Positions 8,373-18,265 are shown, counted from the stretch's first letter. The stretch is 64,000 bases of DNA from Pseudonocardia humida (GCF_023898865.1 NZ_JAGSOV010000011.1:186001-250000); one strand, 5' to 3'. Notes: generated by a model not told the origin, from the sequence alone. Numbers and translations are program-made.

Positions 8373-9155
8373 TCAGGAGAAGCGGGGCCGGTCGGTGGGG
8401 GGCTGCCCGCCGACCGCGGTGACGATCTCGACGGCGACGTCGCGGAGCTTGACGTTGCGGTTCTGCGAGATGCCGCGCAGCAGGTCGAACGCCTCGTCGG
8501 CGGTGCAGCGGTGCTGCCCCATGATGATGCCCAGCGCCTGGTCGATCACCGCGCGGGAGGCCAGCGCGGCCCGCAGGTGCGCCGACATCTCACTGCGCTC
8601 GGACATGCGCACCGCCAGCTCCAGCGCCCGGGAGGCCTCGTCGGCGAAGCGGCGGGCCACGAGCTGCTCGGCGGGCCCGAACGCCCGCGGCACGCCCGCG
8701 TAGAGGTTGAGCGCTCCGATCACCGCGCTGTCGGCGCGCAGGGGCAGCGACAGCGACGACCGGACCCCGTGGCCCAGCGCCGGGACCCGGTAGCCGCCCC
8801 ACCGGCCGTCGTCGGCGAGGTCCTCGACCAGCACCACCTGCCCGGTGGCGACGGAGCGCAGGCAGGGACCCTCGTCGTGGCCGTACTGGACCTCGTCGAC
8901 CTGGCCGGCCCGGCTGTCGCTGCTGGCCACCGTGGTCGCGCCGCGATCGCGGCGCAGGGTGATCCCGCACGACACCTCACCGGGCAGCACCTTGACCGTG
9001 AGAGCGGCGAGCTGGTCGAGGAACGCGGTGATGTCCTCGGTGGTCAGCAGCAGCTGCTGCAGCTCGGCGACCGCTGAGCTCGCCTCGGTCACGTCGGGTG
9101 TCGGGGCGCCCGGGGCGGATCCGGACGCGCTGCCGGGGGAGATGTGGTCGGACAC
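8373..9155 (-). CDS. GAF-ANTAR transcription antiterminator
   Basis: A protein of 260 residues with a GAF sensor (about residues 30-180; LPGEVSCGITLRRDRGATTVASSD, GHDEGPCLRSV, SLSLPLRADSAVIGALNLYA) and a C-terminal ANTAR domain (RAALASRAVIDQALGIIMGQ ... CTADEAFDLLRGISQNRNVKLRDVA). ANTAR domains bind paired RNA hairpins and block terminators. Start GTG 9155 (VSDHISPG) is favoured because further upstream residues have no ribosome site; the start is uncertain. The GAF ligand is unknown. Its position among STAS and MEDS genes suggests a linked stress response. Confidence 0.85.
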   Translation of the reverse strand: MSDHISPGSASGSAPGAPTPDVTEASSAVAELQQLLLTTEDITAFLDQLAALTVKVLPGEVSCGITLRRDRGATTVASSDSRAGQVDEVQYGHDEGPCLRSVATGQVVLVEDLADDGRWGGYRVPALGHGVRSSLSLPLRADSAVIGALNLYAGVPRAFGPAEQLVARRFADEASRALELAVRMSERSEMSAHLRAALASRAVIDQALGIIMGQHRCTADEAFDLLRGISQNRNVKLRDVAVEIVTAVGGQPPTDRPRFS

Positions 9156-9308
9156 GCGACATATCCCGTCTGGCAGCTCCGGGACGACCGGGCTGCGTGG
9201 TAGCGGCGAATCAAAGACGGCTCGCCACGGGGCCTGACGGGCGCGGAGTGCCTCCGACGGCGCCAGGGTCGCACAGCCGGGGCCCTGATCGCACGCCACC
9301 GTCGCCGC

Positions 9309-10298
9309 TCAGCTGCCCGGCCGGAACTCCAGTCCCACGCCGGCGACGCCGTCCTCGGTCACGACGCGGACGGTGTCGGCGATCCCGCGCACCAGCAGCA
9401 GCCCGATACCCGTGCTGCCGTCGGCCCAGTAGCCCGCCGTCGCCGGGATGGCGCCGTCGCTGCGGCCGTCGACGCGCACGCGCACGCCGTCGTCGACGGC
9501 CCAGGCCCTGATCCGCACCGGGGGGTGGCCGTGCTGCAGCGCGTTCGTCGCCGCCTCGCCCACCGCCAGGAGGACGGCTCCGCCGTGGGACGGGTCGACG
9601 CCCCGGGCGCGGACCGGGAGCCGGGCGATCCAGTCCCGCAGGGCGCGCCGCAGGTCGCGCAGCTGCTCGGCCGTGTGCAGGACGAGGTCGACACCGGTGT
9701 CGCCGGGGACCGGTGGCAGCCGTTCCGGGTGGGCGGCGAGGTAGTCCGCGGGCTCCAGGTAGTCGGGGTTGCCCACGGCCGGCCCGTCGGCGCGCAGCAT
9801 CGCCGGGTGCACCCGCCGCACCCGGTCCAGTAGCGGTCCGGGGAGGGTGCGGACGTCGTAGAGGCAGGCCCACCGGTGCCCGAACGGGGAAAGCACCTCG
9901 TTGCCCGCGGCGTCCAGGCGCACCCAGGACTCGACCCGGTCGACGTTCGGGGTGCCGTGGACGTCGTCGTGGTACTCCGAGATGAGTCGCACGGTCGTAC
10001 CGGCCTCCCGCCGCTCGCGGAACAGCCGCCGGTAGCCGTGGGACACCGCACCGAGATCGCGGAAGGAGATGTCGGTGGCCCAGTCGACCTGCCCGGCGGC
10101 GTCGCTGCCGAGGGCGGCCCGCAGCAGGTCCCGGGTACCGGGTGAGACCACCGCGAACAGCCGCTCCCCGAGCGACAGGCCCTCACGCAGGTACCTGCCG
10201 GCCACCTGCTGCAGGGTGTCCTCGGAGTCGTAGAAGGCCACCGCGTGGTCGTGGACCGGGGCGGGGTCGCATCGGCGCCGGGTACCGGCGCAGGCCAT
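9309..10298 (-). CDS. MEDS-domain anti-sigma regulator with HATPase (RsbA-like)
   Basis: A 329-residue protein. Residues 15-190 match the MEDS/DcmR sensory domain (HDHAVAFYDSEDTLQQVAGRYLREGLSLGERLFAVVSPG, then HPAMLRADGPAVGNPDYLEP). Residues 215-325 are a GHKL ATPase with the N-box VGEAATNALQHGHPPV and G-box GSTGIGLLLVRGIADTV, the layout annotated as RsbA-type anti-sigma regulator. ATG 10298 lies directly after the STAS domain of the upstream gene, whose frame is never closed before this gene, so the two are translationally intertwined. Confidence 0.85.
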   Translation of the reverse strand: MACAGTRRRCDPAPVHDHAVAFYDSEDTLQQVAGRYLREGLSLGERLFAVVSPGTRDLLRAALGSDAAGQVDWATDISFRDLGAVSHGYRRLFRERREAGTTVRLISEYHDDVHGTPNVDRVESWVRLDAAGNEVLSPFGHRWACLYDVRTLPGPLLDRVRRVHPAMLRADGPAVGNPDYLEPADYLAAHPERLPPVPGDTGVDLVLHTAEQLRDLRRALRDWIARLPVRARGVDPSHGGAVLLAVGEAATNALQHGHPPVRIRAWAVDDGVRVRVDGRSDGAIPATAGYWADGSTGIGLLLVRGIADTVRVVTEDGVAGVGLEFRPGS

Positions 10299-11131
10299 CG
10301 ACCGTCGCCGCGCAGCTCGATGGACGGGCCGTCGGACAGGTCCAGGACCGAGAAGACCTGCCGCAGCATCGGGTCCGCGTTGGCCAGGACCAGGGTCTCG
10401 CCCGCGGGCAGTGAGTCGGCCGCGCGGTGCAGGGCGTGCACCCCGCCCGCCGCGCAGAACTGCAGCTCGGACAGGTCCACGACGCGCACACCCGCGTCGA
10501 GGGCCCCGCGCAGGACGTGGAAGACGCGCTCGGAGTTGCTGAAGTCGATCTCACCGCGCAGGTGCAGCGCGCCGGCGCGGACCCGGGCGCCCCAGATCTG
10601 GTCGTCGACGTCGTCGAAGTGCCCGGACATCATCTCGTCGGCGAGCTCGGGTTGCCGGTCCGGCCGGTAGCGGCACAGCGCCGACATCCCGGCGTCCACG
10701 GCCACCCGGCGCACCCCGTGCTCGTGCAGCACCGCGGTGTCCGCGCCGTCGGCCACCGCGGCCAGCACCGCCGACCCGGTGACCACCGACAGGCCGGACC
10801 ACCCCTGGTCGTGCGCCTCGTCGACGCGCGAGCGGTGCATCCGCGCGAGGCCCTCGGCCGTGCCCGCCGACTCCGCCTGGACGGCGGCCGGCTCGAGCAC
10901 CTCCACCTGCTGGTCCGCTGCCCCGCGGACGAGCGCGGCCAGCACCTGGTCGCGGCTCTCCGCGGGCTCGAGCTCGTAGACGATCTTCTGCCGGCGCCGC
11001 ACCGCGTCGCCGACCCACGCCGCGACCGGGTCACCCTGCCCTCCGGGCGGGTGGTTGCGCTGGTTCACCAGCAAGGTGTGCGCGACGCCTTCGACCACCT
11101 CTGACGGCCCCTTCTCCGCAGCTGAGAGCAT
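10299..11131 (-). CDS. MEDS-like/STAS-domain protein, frame open through the next gene
   Basis: From ATG 11131 the protein has a MEDS-like N-terminal domain (about residues 15-165, QRNHPPGGQGDPVAAWVGDAVRRR ... MHRSRVDEAHDQGWSGLSVV) and a STAS domain (about 180-275, LHLRGEIDFSNSERVFHVLRG, VVDLSELQFCAAGGVHALHRA). The antagonist serine is replaced (C-A-A-G-G). The recognisable protein ends near 10300, yet this frame has no stop until 9359, so as sequenced the product would carry ~310 meaningless residues overlapping the whole next gene. Either a one-base indel removed the stop, or the two genes are really one frameshifted MEDS-STAS-MEDS-ATPase fusion. Coordinates given cover the recognisable part. 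Confidence 0.65.
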
Positions 11132-11491
11132 GCCCCGACCCGGACGGACGGGCACCGCGCCCGGCCCGCCCGGTCCCGTGGCGACTCCCGGGGCCCGGAC
11201 GCGGGTCCACCCCGGCTGCCGCCCCACCGAGTACCCGAGCACGCCGAGCGTTGCACGTCCGGCGGGGTCGCCACCCCCCGGGCCCCGGGCGCGGGCGGGC
11301 GGTCCGCCGTTCGGTCGCCGCCCATCCAGCGAGGCCGTAGTCTGGTCGCGCTCGGCCGTGGTGATCGTTCTCGCCCGGTCCCCGACCTCGGACCGGGCGT
11401 CCGCCGCGGACCGACCACGCTGAGGAGCCGAGGATGCACTGCCACGCGGCGTCCCGGCGCCGTCCCGCGGCCGACCCGTCGGAGCAGGGTC
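11132..11491. other. divergent intergenic region upstream of the 1735-residue hybrid protein
   Basis: 360 bases between divergent MEDS-STAS and the hybrid kinase gene. GC runs such as CCCCGGGCCCCGGGC near 11277-11290 and a possible -10 (TAGTCT near 11337) are the only visible marks. No gene is evident. Confidence 0.35.
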
Positions 11492-14400
11492 GTGGCTGAC
11501 CCCGCCGACCGGGGCGCGGGCGTCGAGCCGGTCGAGCACCCGGACGGGGCCGGCGAGCTGGCGCGCCGGGTCGCCGAGCTGGACTGGGCGGCCACCCCGC
11601 TGGGGCCGCGCCGGGACTGGCCCGCGGGCTTGTCCGCGGCGGTGCGCATCCTGTTGACCTCGCGGTTCTCCATGTGGATGGCGTGGGGCCCGCAGCTGAC
11701 GATGTTCTACAACGACGCGTACTGGCGGGGCACCCTGCGCGCGAAGCACCCCTGGGCCCTGGGGCGCCCGGCGCGCGAGGTGTGGGCTGAGATCTGGGAC
11801 GACATCGGTCCGCGCATCGAGTCGGTGCTGACCACCGGGCGGGCCACCTGGGACGAGGACCTGCTGCTGTTCCTGGAGCGCGCCGGCTACCCCGAGGAGA
11901 CCTACCACACGTTCTCCTACAGCCCGCTGGCCGACGACGGCCGGGTGGCCGGCATGTTGTGCGTGGTCACCGAGAACACCGACCGGGTGCTGTCCGAGCG
12001 GCGGATGGCCACGCTCCACGACCTGGCCGCGGCGCTGGCCCCGGCGCACACCGAGGCCGAGGTGCTCGCCGCGGTGCGCGAGCGGCTGGCGGCCAACCGC
12101 CACGACGTGCCGTTCAGCCTCACCTACCTGTTCGACGACGACGGCGGCGCGGAGCTGGCCTGCACGAGCGGGGTCGACGCGGGCGCCGCCGCCGCCCCGA
12201 CCACGATCGACGCGCGTGGCGGTGCTCGCGGCTGGCCGGTGCAGGGGGTGCGCGCCGGCCGCACCGAGGTCGTCGAGGACCTGGCCGCGCGGTTCGCCGA
12301 CCTGCCGGCGGGGGCGTGGTCGCGGCCGCCGTCCGTGGCGGTGCTCACCCCGCTGGTCGGCGCCCCGGGTGAGGCCCGGCCCCGGGGCTTCCTGGTGGTG
12401 GGGCTCAACCCGTTCCGCGCCTTCGACGAGCGCTACCGCGGCTTCGTCGAGCTGCTGGCCGGGCAGATCAGCTCGGCGCTGGTGTCCGCGAGCGCCTACG
12501 AGGCCGAGCGGCGCCGCGCGGAGGCCCTGGCCGAGCTGGACCGGGCCAAGACCGAGTTCTTCACCGGGGTCAGCCACGAGTTCCGCACCCCGCTCACCCT
12601 GATCATGGGGCCGATCGAGCAGCTGCGCGCCGCCGAGCACGTCGACCCGGAGCGGTGGCGCGCGGAGCTGGAGGTCGCCCACCGCAACGGGCTGCGGATG
12701 GGCCGGCTGGTCAACACGCTGCTGGACTTCTCCCGGCTGCAGGCCGGGCGGATGCGGGCCCGGTTCGTGCCGACCGAGCTCGCCGCGGTCACCGCGGAGC
12801 TGGCCGGGATGTTCCGCGCGGCGGTCGAGCGCGCCGGCCTGGAGCTGGAGGTGCGGATCGACGAGCCGGGCGAACCGGTGTGGGTCGACCGCGACTCCTG
12901 GGAGAAGATCGTCTCCAACCTGCTGTCGAACGCGGTCAAGTTCACCTTCGCCGGCGCGATCGGCGTGCGCCTGCACCGCATCGGCACGGCGGTGGCGCTG
13001 GAGGTCTCCGACACCGGCATCGGCGTGCCCGCCGACGAGCTGGAGCTGCTGTTCGACCGGTTCCACCAGGTCCGCGGGGCCCGCGGGCGCTCGGCCGAGG
13101 GCTCGGGCATCGGCCTGGCGCTGGTGCGCGACCTGGTCGGGCTGCACGGCGGCACGGTCACCGCGACCTCCCGGGTCGGGGTGGGCACCACGTTCACCGT
13201 CCGGATCCCGCTGGGCAGCGCGCACCTGCCCGCCGACCAGCTCTCCGAAGACGCCCCGTCATCCCCCGCCTCAGGCTCCTCGGTCACCGAGTCGTTCGTC
13301 GCCGAGGCGCTGCGCTGGATGGAGCCGTCCACCGCGCCGGCCGAGCCTGCCGAGCAGGCGGACGGGCGGGCGGCACCCCCCGCCCGGCTGCTCATCGCCG
13401 ACGACAACGCCGACATGCGCGAGTACCTGTCGCGGCTGCTCTCCGACACCTACGCCCTGCAGGTCGTGACCGACGGGGCGGCCGCGCTGGCCGCGGCCCG
13501 CACGCACCCGCCGGACCTGGTGATCACCGATGTGATGATGCCCGACCTCGACGGCTTCGCCCTGGTGGCCGCGCTGCGCGCGGAACAGGCCACCGCCGGC
13601 GTCCCGGTGATCGTGCTCTCGGCCAGGGCCGGGCAGGACGCCGTGGTGGAGGGGCTGGCCGCGGGGGCGGACGACTACCTGGTCAAGCCGTTCAGCGCCG
13701 CCGAGCTGCTCGCCCGGGTCCGCTCGGCGCTGGCGCTGAGCCGGTTGCGGCGGCGGGAGGCGGCCTGGCGCGGGGCGCTGCTGAGCGCCCTGCAGGACGG
13801 CCTGTTCGTCGTCGACGGCGCCGGGCGGGTCGTGCAGGTCAACGACGGCTTCGCCGAACTGCTCGGCTACGGCCACGACGGGCTGCCCTACCCGGCGCCG
13901 CACCCGTGGTGGCCCGACCGGGACACCGACCCGGAGGGCCACGCGCGGATCGCCGCGTCGCTGGCCGAGGTGCAGGCCACCGGGCGGGGCAGGCACCTGC
14001 TCGCGATGCGCCACCGCGACGGCCACCGGCTGTGGGTCGAGACCTCCGCCGCCACCGTCCCCGACCCCGAGCGGCCCGACGCGCCGCCGATGGTCATCGG
14101 CCTCGCCCGGGACGTCACCGCCGCTCACCGCGCCGCCCAGCGCGACCGCCTCCTGTCCGACGCCGGGCAGCTGCTCAGCGCCCCGGTCGGCGCGGCAGGC
14201 GGGATGCGGGAGCGGCTGCGGGACGTCGTCGACCTGGCCGCACCCGTGCTCGACGACATCGTCGTGATCGCCAGGGTCGGCCCGGACGGGTTCCTGCACC
14301 CGATCGCCGCGTCGCACCCCGACCGGCCCGAGCTCGCCGCGGCGATGACGGCGACGGCGCCCTACCGCGTCCCGGCGTCGCTGCTCGACGCCTACCGCCG

Positions 14401-16699
14401 GGGTCGGGCCGTCGTGCTCGATCCGGTCCCGCCCGCGGTGCTGCGCGAAGTGCTCGGCGACGACCACGACGTCCGGGCGCACCCCGGCCCGTCCGCGGCC
14501 GTCGTCGCGCCACTCACGGTCCAGGGACGGCTGGCGGGGCTGCTGATCGTCGCCTGCCCCGGCGACCACCCCCGCCCCCGCCCGCTGCCCCGCCACGGCG
14601 CCGCTGAGGCGGCAACCGACGGGCCGACCGGGCGGTTCGACCGGCTCGACGTCGAGCTCGCCGACGAGCTGGCCCGCCGGATCGCGGTCGCGCTGGGGGC
14701 GGAGCGGGTGGCCGAGCGCGAGCACCGGCTCAACACCGCCGCCACCGCGCTCGCCGCCGCGGCCACCGTGCCCCAGGCCGCCGCCGCACTGGCTGCCGCC
14801 GTCCGCGACGGCATGGACGCCTCCGGGATCGGGATCTACGTGCCGCAGGCGGAGAACCCGACCCGGCTCGAACTGGTCCACCACGAGGGCCCGCCCGCGC
14901 AGCCCGCGGGGCGCTACGCCGTCCTGAACCTCGACGACCGCACCGTCACCGCCGAGGCGGCCCGCACCGGGCGGCCGGTCTGGGTCGGCGGTCCCGCGCA
15001 GCTGCGCCCGCACCACCCCGACGGCGTCGCCGTCGACGGCGACCCGGTCCTCGCCGCGGCCGCCCTGCCGCTGCGCCACGCCGACCGCACGATCGGCGTG
15101 CTCGCCCTCGCGTTCCCCACGCCGCGCGAGTTCCCCGCCGACGAACGCAGCTTCGCCGTCACCCTGGCCGCGCAGGCCGCGCAGGCCTTCGAACGGGCCG
15201 CGCTCGCCGACGCCCGCGCCCAGCTCGCCGACACCCTGCAGCGCAGCCTGCTGCCCACCGCCCCGCCCAAGCTCGACGACCTCGCGCTGGCCACCCGCTA
15301 CCTGCCCGGCGTCGCCGGGGTGCAGGCCGGCGGCGACTGGTACGACATCCTGGCCCTGGACCGGCACCGGGTCGCGGTGGTCGTCGGCGACGTCGTCGGG
15401 CAGGGCGCGCCGGCCGCGGCGGTGATGGGGCAGCTGCGGGCGGGCCTGGCGGCCATCCTGACCATGCTCGGACCCGACGCCGACCCCGCGGTCGCCCTCA
15501 CCCGGCTCAACGACTACACCGCGCGGGTGCCCGGAGCCCGCGGGTCGACCGCGGTCTGCGTGGTCATCGACACCGAGGCCGGGCGGATCCGCTGGGCGGG
15601 CGCCGGGCACCCGCCCCCGCTGCTGCTCGGCCACGACGGCACGACCGCCGTCCTCGGCACCACCGGCCCGCTGCTGGGCGCCTTCCCGAGCGGGGCCCCG
15701 GGTGGGCTCTACCGGTCAGCGACGCGGGACTTCGCCGCGGGCGACACGGTCCTGCTCTACACCGACGGGCTCGTCGAACGCCGCGGCGAGGTCATCGACG
15801 ACGGCATCACCCGCCTCGCCGACACCGCCCGCCCGCTGCACCGCGTCGACCCCGAGCAACTCGCCACGACGCTGCTCGGGGAGCTCGTCCCGCACGGGCT
15901 CGGCCACGACGACATCGCCCTCGTCGCCGCCCGCCACCTCCCGCCCGCCCTGCGCGCCCGCCACGAGGCCCGGGCCGACGAGCTCACCGGGATCCGCCGC
16001 GACGTCGACCGGTGGGCCGGCGCGTCGGGGCTGCACCCCGACCACGTCGAGGACCTGCAACTGGCCCTCGGCGAGGCCCTCGCCAACGCCGTGGAGCACG
16101 CCTACCCCGACGGCGCGGCCGGCACCGTCGACTACACCCTGCAGCTCGGCACCGACCGCGCGGTCCGGGCCACCGTCACCGACCACGGCCGGTGGCGCCC
16201 CCCGCCCGCGGACCGCGGCTACCGGGGCCGCGGCGTCGAGGTCATCCGCGCGCTCGGGCGCGACGTCACCATCGACCACGCCGGCCCGGGCCCCGGCACC
16301 GCGGTCGCCTTCACCCTCGACCCGCCGCCGCACGACCCCGCCGAACCGGTCGCGGCGACACCCGCGCCCGACCACGGGTCCCGGCCCGCGACGCTGCGCG
16401 TCCACCGCGAACCCGGCCACCTGCGGCTCGCCGTGCACGACGGCATCGACCTGGCCGGCATCGACGCCCTGCGCGAGCAGCTGCTGCACCACATCGACAC
16501 CGCCGACCCGCGCACCCCGCTCGTGCTCGACCTGCGCGCCACCACCTACCTGCCCAGCGCCGGCATCGGGCTGGTCCTCGAACTCCTCGCTCGCGCCCGC
16601 GCGTCCCGGCGCAGCCTGACCCTCGACCACGACACCACCGGGCCCGCCGCCCGGGCCCTCGCCCTGGCCGGGCTCGCCCAGCAGCCCGCGACGCCGTGA
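11492..16699 (+). CDS. multidomain PAS-GAF-histidine kinase-receiver-PAS-GAF-GAF-PP2C-HATPase-STAS protein
   Basis: A 1735-residue protein joining a complete signalling chain. Approximate domains: PAS 1-165; GAF 170-335; HisKA with SHEFRTPLTLIMGP (His362); HATPase 455-575 (IVSNLLSNAVKF, GSGIGLALVRDL); receiver 632-750 (VITDVMMPD, Asp680); PAS 765-880; two GAF domains 885-1235; SpoIIE/RsbU PP2C phosphatase 1250-1465 (AGGDWYD with Asp1282 and Asp1285); RsbW-type ATPase 1485-1615 (LGEALANAVEHAYPDG); C-terminal STAS 1630-1735 (TTYLPSAGIGLVLELL, Ser1689 in the phosphorylatable position). It thus contains a phosphatase, its substrate antagonist and the kinase that phosphorylates it. GTG 11492 follows GGAGCAGGG. 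Probably cytoplasmic, as no membrane segment is seen. Confidence 0.9.
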   Translation: MADPADRGAGVEPVEHPDGAGELARRVAELDWAATPLGPRRDWPAGLSAAVRILLTSRFSMWMAWGPQLTMFYNDAYWRGTLRAKHPWALGRPAREVWAEIWDDIGPRIESVLTTGRATWDEDLLLFLERAGYPEETYHTFSYSPLADDGRVAGMLCVVTENTDRVLSERRMATLHDLAAALAPAHTEAEVLAAVRERLAANRHDVPFSLTYLFDDDGGAELACTSGVDAGAAAAPTTIDARGGARGWPVQGVRAGRTEVVEDLAARFADLPAGAWSRPPSVAVLTPLVGAPGEARPRGFLVVGLNPFRAFDERYRGFVELLAGQISSALVSASAYEAERRRAEALAELDRAKTEFFTGVSHEFRTPLTLIMGPIEQLRAAEHVDPERWRAELEVAHRNGLRMGRLVNTLLDFSRLQAGRMRARFVPTELAAVTAELAGMFRAAVERAGLELEVRIDEPGEPVWVDRDSWEKIVSNLLSNAVKFTFAGAIGVRLHRIGTAVALEVSDTGIGVPADELELLFDRFHQVRGARGRSAEGSGIGLALVRDLVGLHGGTVTATSRVGVGTTFTVRIPLGSAHLPADQLSEDAPSSPASGSSVTESFVAEALRWMEPSTAPAEPAEQADGRAAPPARLLIADDNADMREYLSRLLSDTYALQVVTDGAAALAAARTHPPDLVITDVMMPDLDGFALVAALRAEQATAGVPVIVLSARAGQDAVVEGLAAGADDYLVKPFSAAELLARVRSALALSRLRRREAAWRGALLSALQDGLFVVDGAGRVVQVNDGFAELLGYGHDGLPYPAPHPWWPDRDTDPEGHARIAASLAEVQATGRGRHLLAMRHRDGHRLWVETSAATVPDPERPDAPPMVIGLARDVTAAHRAAQRDRLLSDAGQLLSAPVGAAGGMRERLRDVVDLAAPVLDDIVVIARVGPDGFLHPIAASHPDRPELAAAMTATAPYRVPASLLDAYRRGRAVVLDPVPPAVLREVLGDDHDVRAHPGPSAAVVAPLTVQGRLAGLLIVACPGDHPRPRPLPRHGAAEAATDGPTGRFDRLDVELADELARRIAVALGAERVAEREHRLNTAATALAAAATVPQAAAALAAAVRDGMDASGIGIYVPQAENPTRLELVHHEGPPAQPAGRYAVLNLDDRTVTAEAARTGRPVWVGGPAQLRPHHPDGVAVDGDPVLAAAALPLRHADRTIGVLALAFPTPREFPADERSFAVTLAAQAAQAFERAALADARAQLADTLQRSLLPTAPPKLDDLALATRYLPGVAGVQAGGDWYDILALDRHRVAVVVGDVVGQGAPAAAVMGQLRAGLAAILTMLGPDADPAVALTRLNDYTARVPGARGSTAVCVVIDTEAGRIRWAGAGHPPPLLLGHDGTTAVLGTTGPLLGAFPSGAPGGLYRSATRDFAAGDTVLLYTDGLVERRGEVIDDGITRLADTARPLHRVDPEQLATTLLGELVPHGLGHDDIALVAARHLPPALRARHEARADELTGIRRDVDRWAGASGLHPDHVEDLQLALGEALANAVEHAYPDGAAGTVDYTLQLGTDRAVRATVTDHGRWRPPPADRGYRGRGVEVIRALGRDVTIDHAGPGPGTAVAFTLDPPPHDPAEPVAATPAPDHGSRPATLRVHREPGHLRLAVHDGIDLAGIDALREQLLHHIDTADPRTPLVLDLRATTYLPSAGIGLVLELLARARASRRSLTLDHDTTGPAARALALAGLAQQPATP

Positions 16700-16709
16700 C
16701 CGCGACGGG

Positions 16710-17303
16710 TCAGGGCATCGGCAGGTGGTCCTGGTAGCCCAGCAGCGCGGCGGCCAGGTCCGCCGCGGCGTGGGTGCTCGGTTCGGTGCCGCCCTCGTCG
16801 GCGACCCGGCGGAGCAGGTGGGCGACGTCGAGCAGCGGCCCGACGAGCAGCGGAGCGCCCGCCCGGTCGGCGATGTGCGCCGCGCGCTGCAGGCGGTCGG
16901 CCACCAGGGCCATGTCGTCTGCCGAGGCGACCAGCGGGATGCTCAGGTCGATGACCTGGGGCGCCGGGTCGGGGGCGTGACCCGGCCGGACCGTGAGCCG
17001 GTCGAGCTCGTGCTCGGTGGCGGCGAGGTGGTGGCGCAGCTGCGCGTGCTCGGCCTCGAGGCGGGCCCGCACCTCGGGGTCGATCTCGTACCGGCCGGCG
17101 GCGTCGACGAGCTGCTGGTGCGCCTCGACGGTGGCGCGCTGGGCCTCGACGAGGTCGACGACCGCGGCCCGGACGGCGTCCGGGTGGCCGTCGCGCTGGG
17201 CGTTCAGGACGTCGAGGAGCTGGTCCTGCGCGGCCCGGGAGGCGGCGGTGAAGCGGTCGCGGGCGGCGTCGATTTCCACGCGGTCGAGGCTAAGCCCCGA
17301 CAC
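16710..17303 (-). CDS. hypothetical coiled-coil protein
   Basis: A 197-residue acidic, Ala/Leu-rich helical protein that I cannot assign. Residues 5-105 (AARDRFTAASRAAQDQLLDVL, VRARLEAEHAQLRHHLAATE) have heptad-like spacing suggesting a coiled coil; the C-terminal half (ADDMALVADRLQRAAHIADRAG) is also helical. It ends 10 bases from the stop of the hybrid kinase gene (convergent). GTG 17303 has no clear ribosome site; a second GTG at 17279 is an equally good start. No cysteines, signal peptide or membrane segment. Confidence 0.7.
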   Translation of the reverse strand: MSGLSLDRVEIDAARDRFTAASRAAQDQLLDVLNAQRDGHPDAVRAAVVDLVEAQRATVEAHQQLVDAAGRYEIDPEVRARLEAEHAQLRHHLAATEHELDRLTVRPGHAPDPAPQVIDLSIPLVASADDMALVADRLQRAAHIADRAGAPLLVGPLLDVAHLLRRVADEGGTEPSTHAAADLAAALLGYQDHLPMP

Positions 17304-17389
17304 GGCGACGCACTCAGCCGCCTCGGCGAGCGCGGCGCCACCGCGCTCCTGATCGTGCGGTCGCGCCGCCCGGCGGGCAGGGTGGGGTC

Positions 17390-18265
17390 GTGCGCATCGC
17401 GGTGACCGGGGGCTCCGGCAAGCTCGGGCGGGTGGTGGTGGCCGACCTGGTCGCCCACGGCCACACCGTCACCAACCTCGACCGGGAGCCGCCCGCCGAC
17501 CGGCCCGGGGGCAGCCGGTTCCTCCGGATCGACCTCGCCGACCACGGCCAGGTGCTGGAGGCGCTGCTCGGCGTCGACGAGCACCACCGCCGCGGCGTCG
17601 ACGCACTCGTGCACCTCGGCGCGGTCCCCGCCCCGGGGTTGGCCACCGACGCCGCCACGTTCGAGAACAACGTGCTCAGCACGTACTCGGCCTTCGCGGC
17701 CGCGCGGGCCGCCGGCGTCCGCAACATCGTCTGGGCCTCCAGCGAGACCGTGCTCGGGCTGCCCTTCGACGAGCCGCCGCCCTACGCCCCGGTCGACGAG
17801 GCCTACCACCCGCGCCCGAACTCCAGCTACTCCCTGTCGAAGGCCCTCGGCGAGGAGATGGCGGTGCAGTTCTGCCGCTGGGACCCGCGCACGAAGATCA
17901 TCGGGCTGCGGTTCTCCAACGTGATGCTGCCGCACGAGTACCAGCGCTTCCCGGCCTTCGACACCGATCCGCACGCCCGCAAGTGGAACCTGTGGGGCTA
18001 CATCGACGCGCGCGACGGCGCGCAGGCGGTGCGCAAGGCCCTCCAGCTCGACGCGACCGGCGCCGACGTGTTCGTCATCGCCAACGCCGACACCGTGATG
18101 CGGCGCTCCAGCGCGTCGCTGATGGCCGAGGTCTTCCCGGACGTGGAGGTCCGCGGCGAGCTCGGCGAGCACGAGACGCTGCTGAGCATCGCGAAGGCCC
18201 GCCGCGTCCTGGGGTACTCCCCGGAGCACTCCTGGCGCGACGCCGTCCCCGCCGGGACCCCGTGA
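17390..18265 (+). CDS. NAD(P)-dependent extended SDR, epimerase/uronate-dehydrogenase type
   Basis: A 291-residue extended short-chain dehydrogenase. The Rossmann motif TGGSGKLG is at residues 6-13, an ALVHLGAV strand precedes the active site, and YSLSKALGEE holds the Tyr-xxx-Lys pair with an upstream SSETV serine. Family members reduce, oxidise or epimerise sugar nucleotides or uronates; the substrate is not clear. GTG 17390 follows GGTGGGG. It sits alone between the coiled-coil gene and the first sigma factor gene. Confidence 0.88.
   Translation: MRIAVTGGSGKLGRVVVADLVAHGHTVTNLDREPPADRPGGSRFLRIDLADHGQVLEALLGVDEHHRRGVDALVHLGAVPAPGLATDAATFENNVLSTYSAFAAARAAGVRNIVWASSETVLGLPFDEPPPYAPVDEAYHPRPNSSYSLSKALGEEMAVQFCRWDPRTKIIGLRFSNVMLPHEYQRFPAFDTDPHARKWNLWGYIDARDGAQAVRKALQLDATGADVFVIANADTVMRRSSASLMAEVFPDVEVRGELGEHETLLSIAKARRVLGYSPEHSWRDAVPAGTP

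Noticed and set aside
9359..13225. A 1288-codon minus-strand open frame
   Set aside because: Only the part 10299-11131 codes for recognisable domains; the rest is antisense to the hybrid kinase gene or out of frame with the MEDS-ATPase gene.
13271..15634. A 787-codon minus-strand frame opposite the hybrid protein
   Set aside because: Low-complexity Gly/Arg/Val shadow of a well-supported + strand gene.
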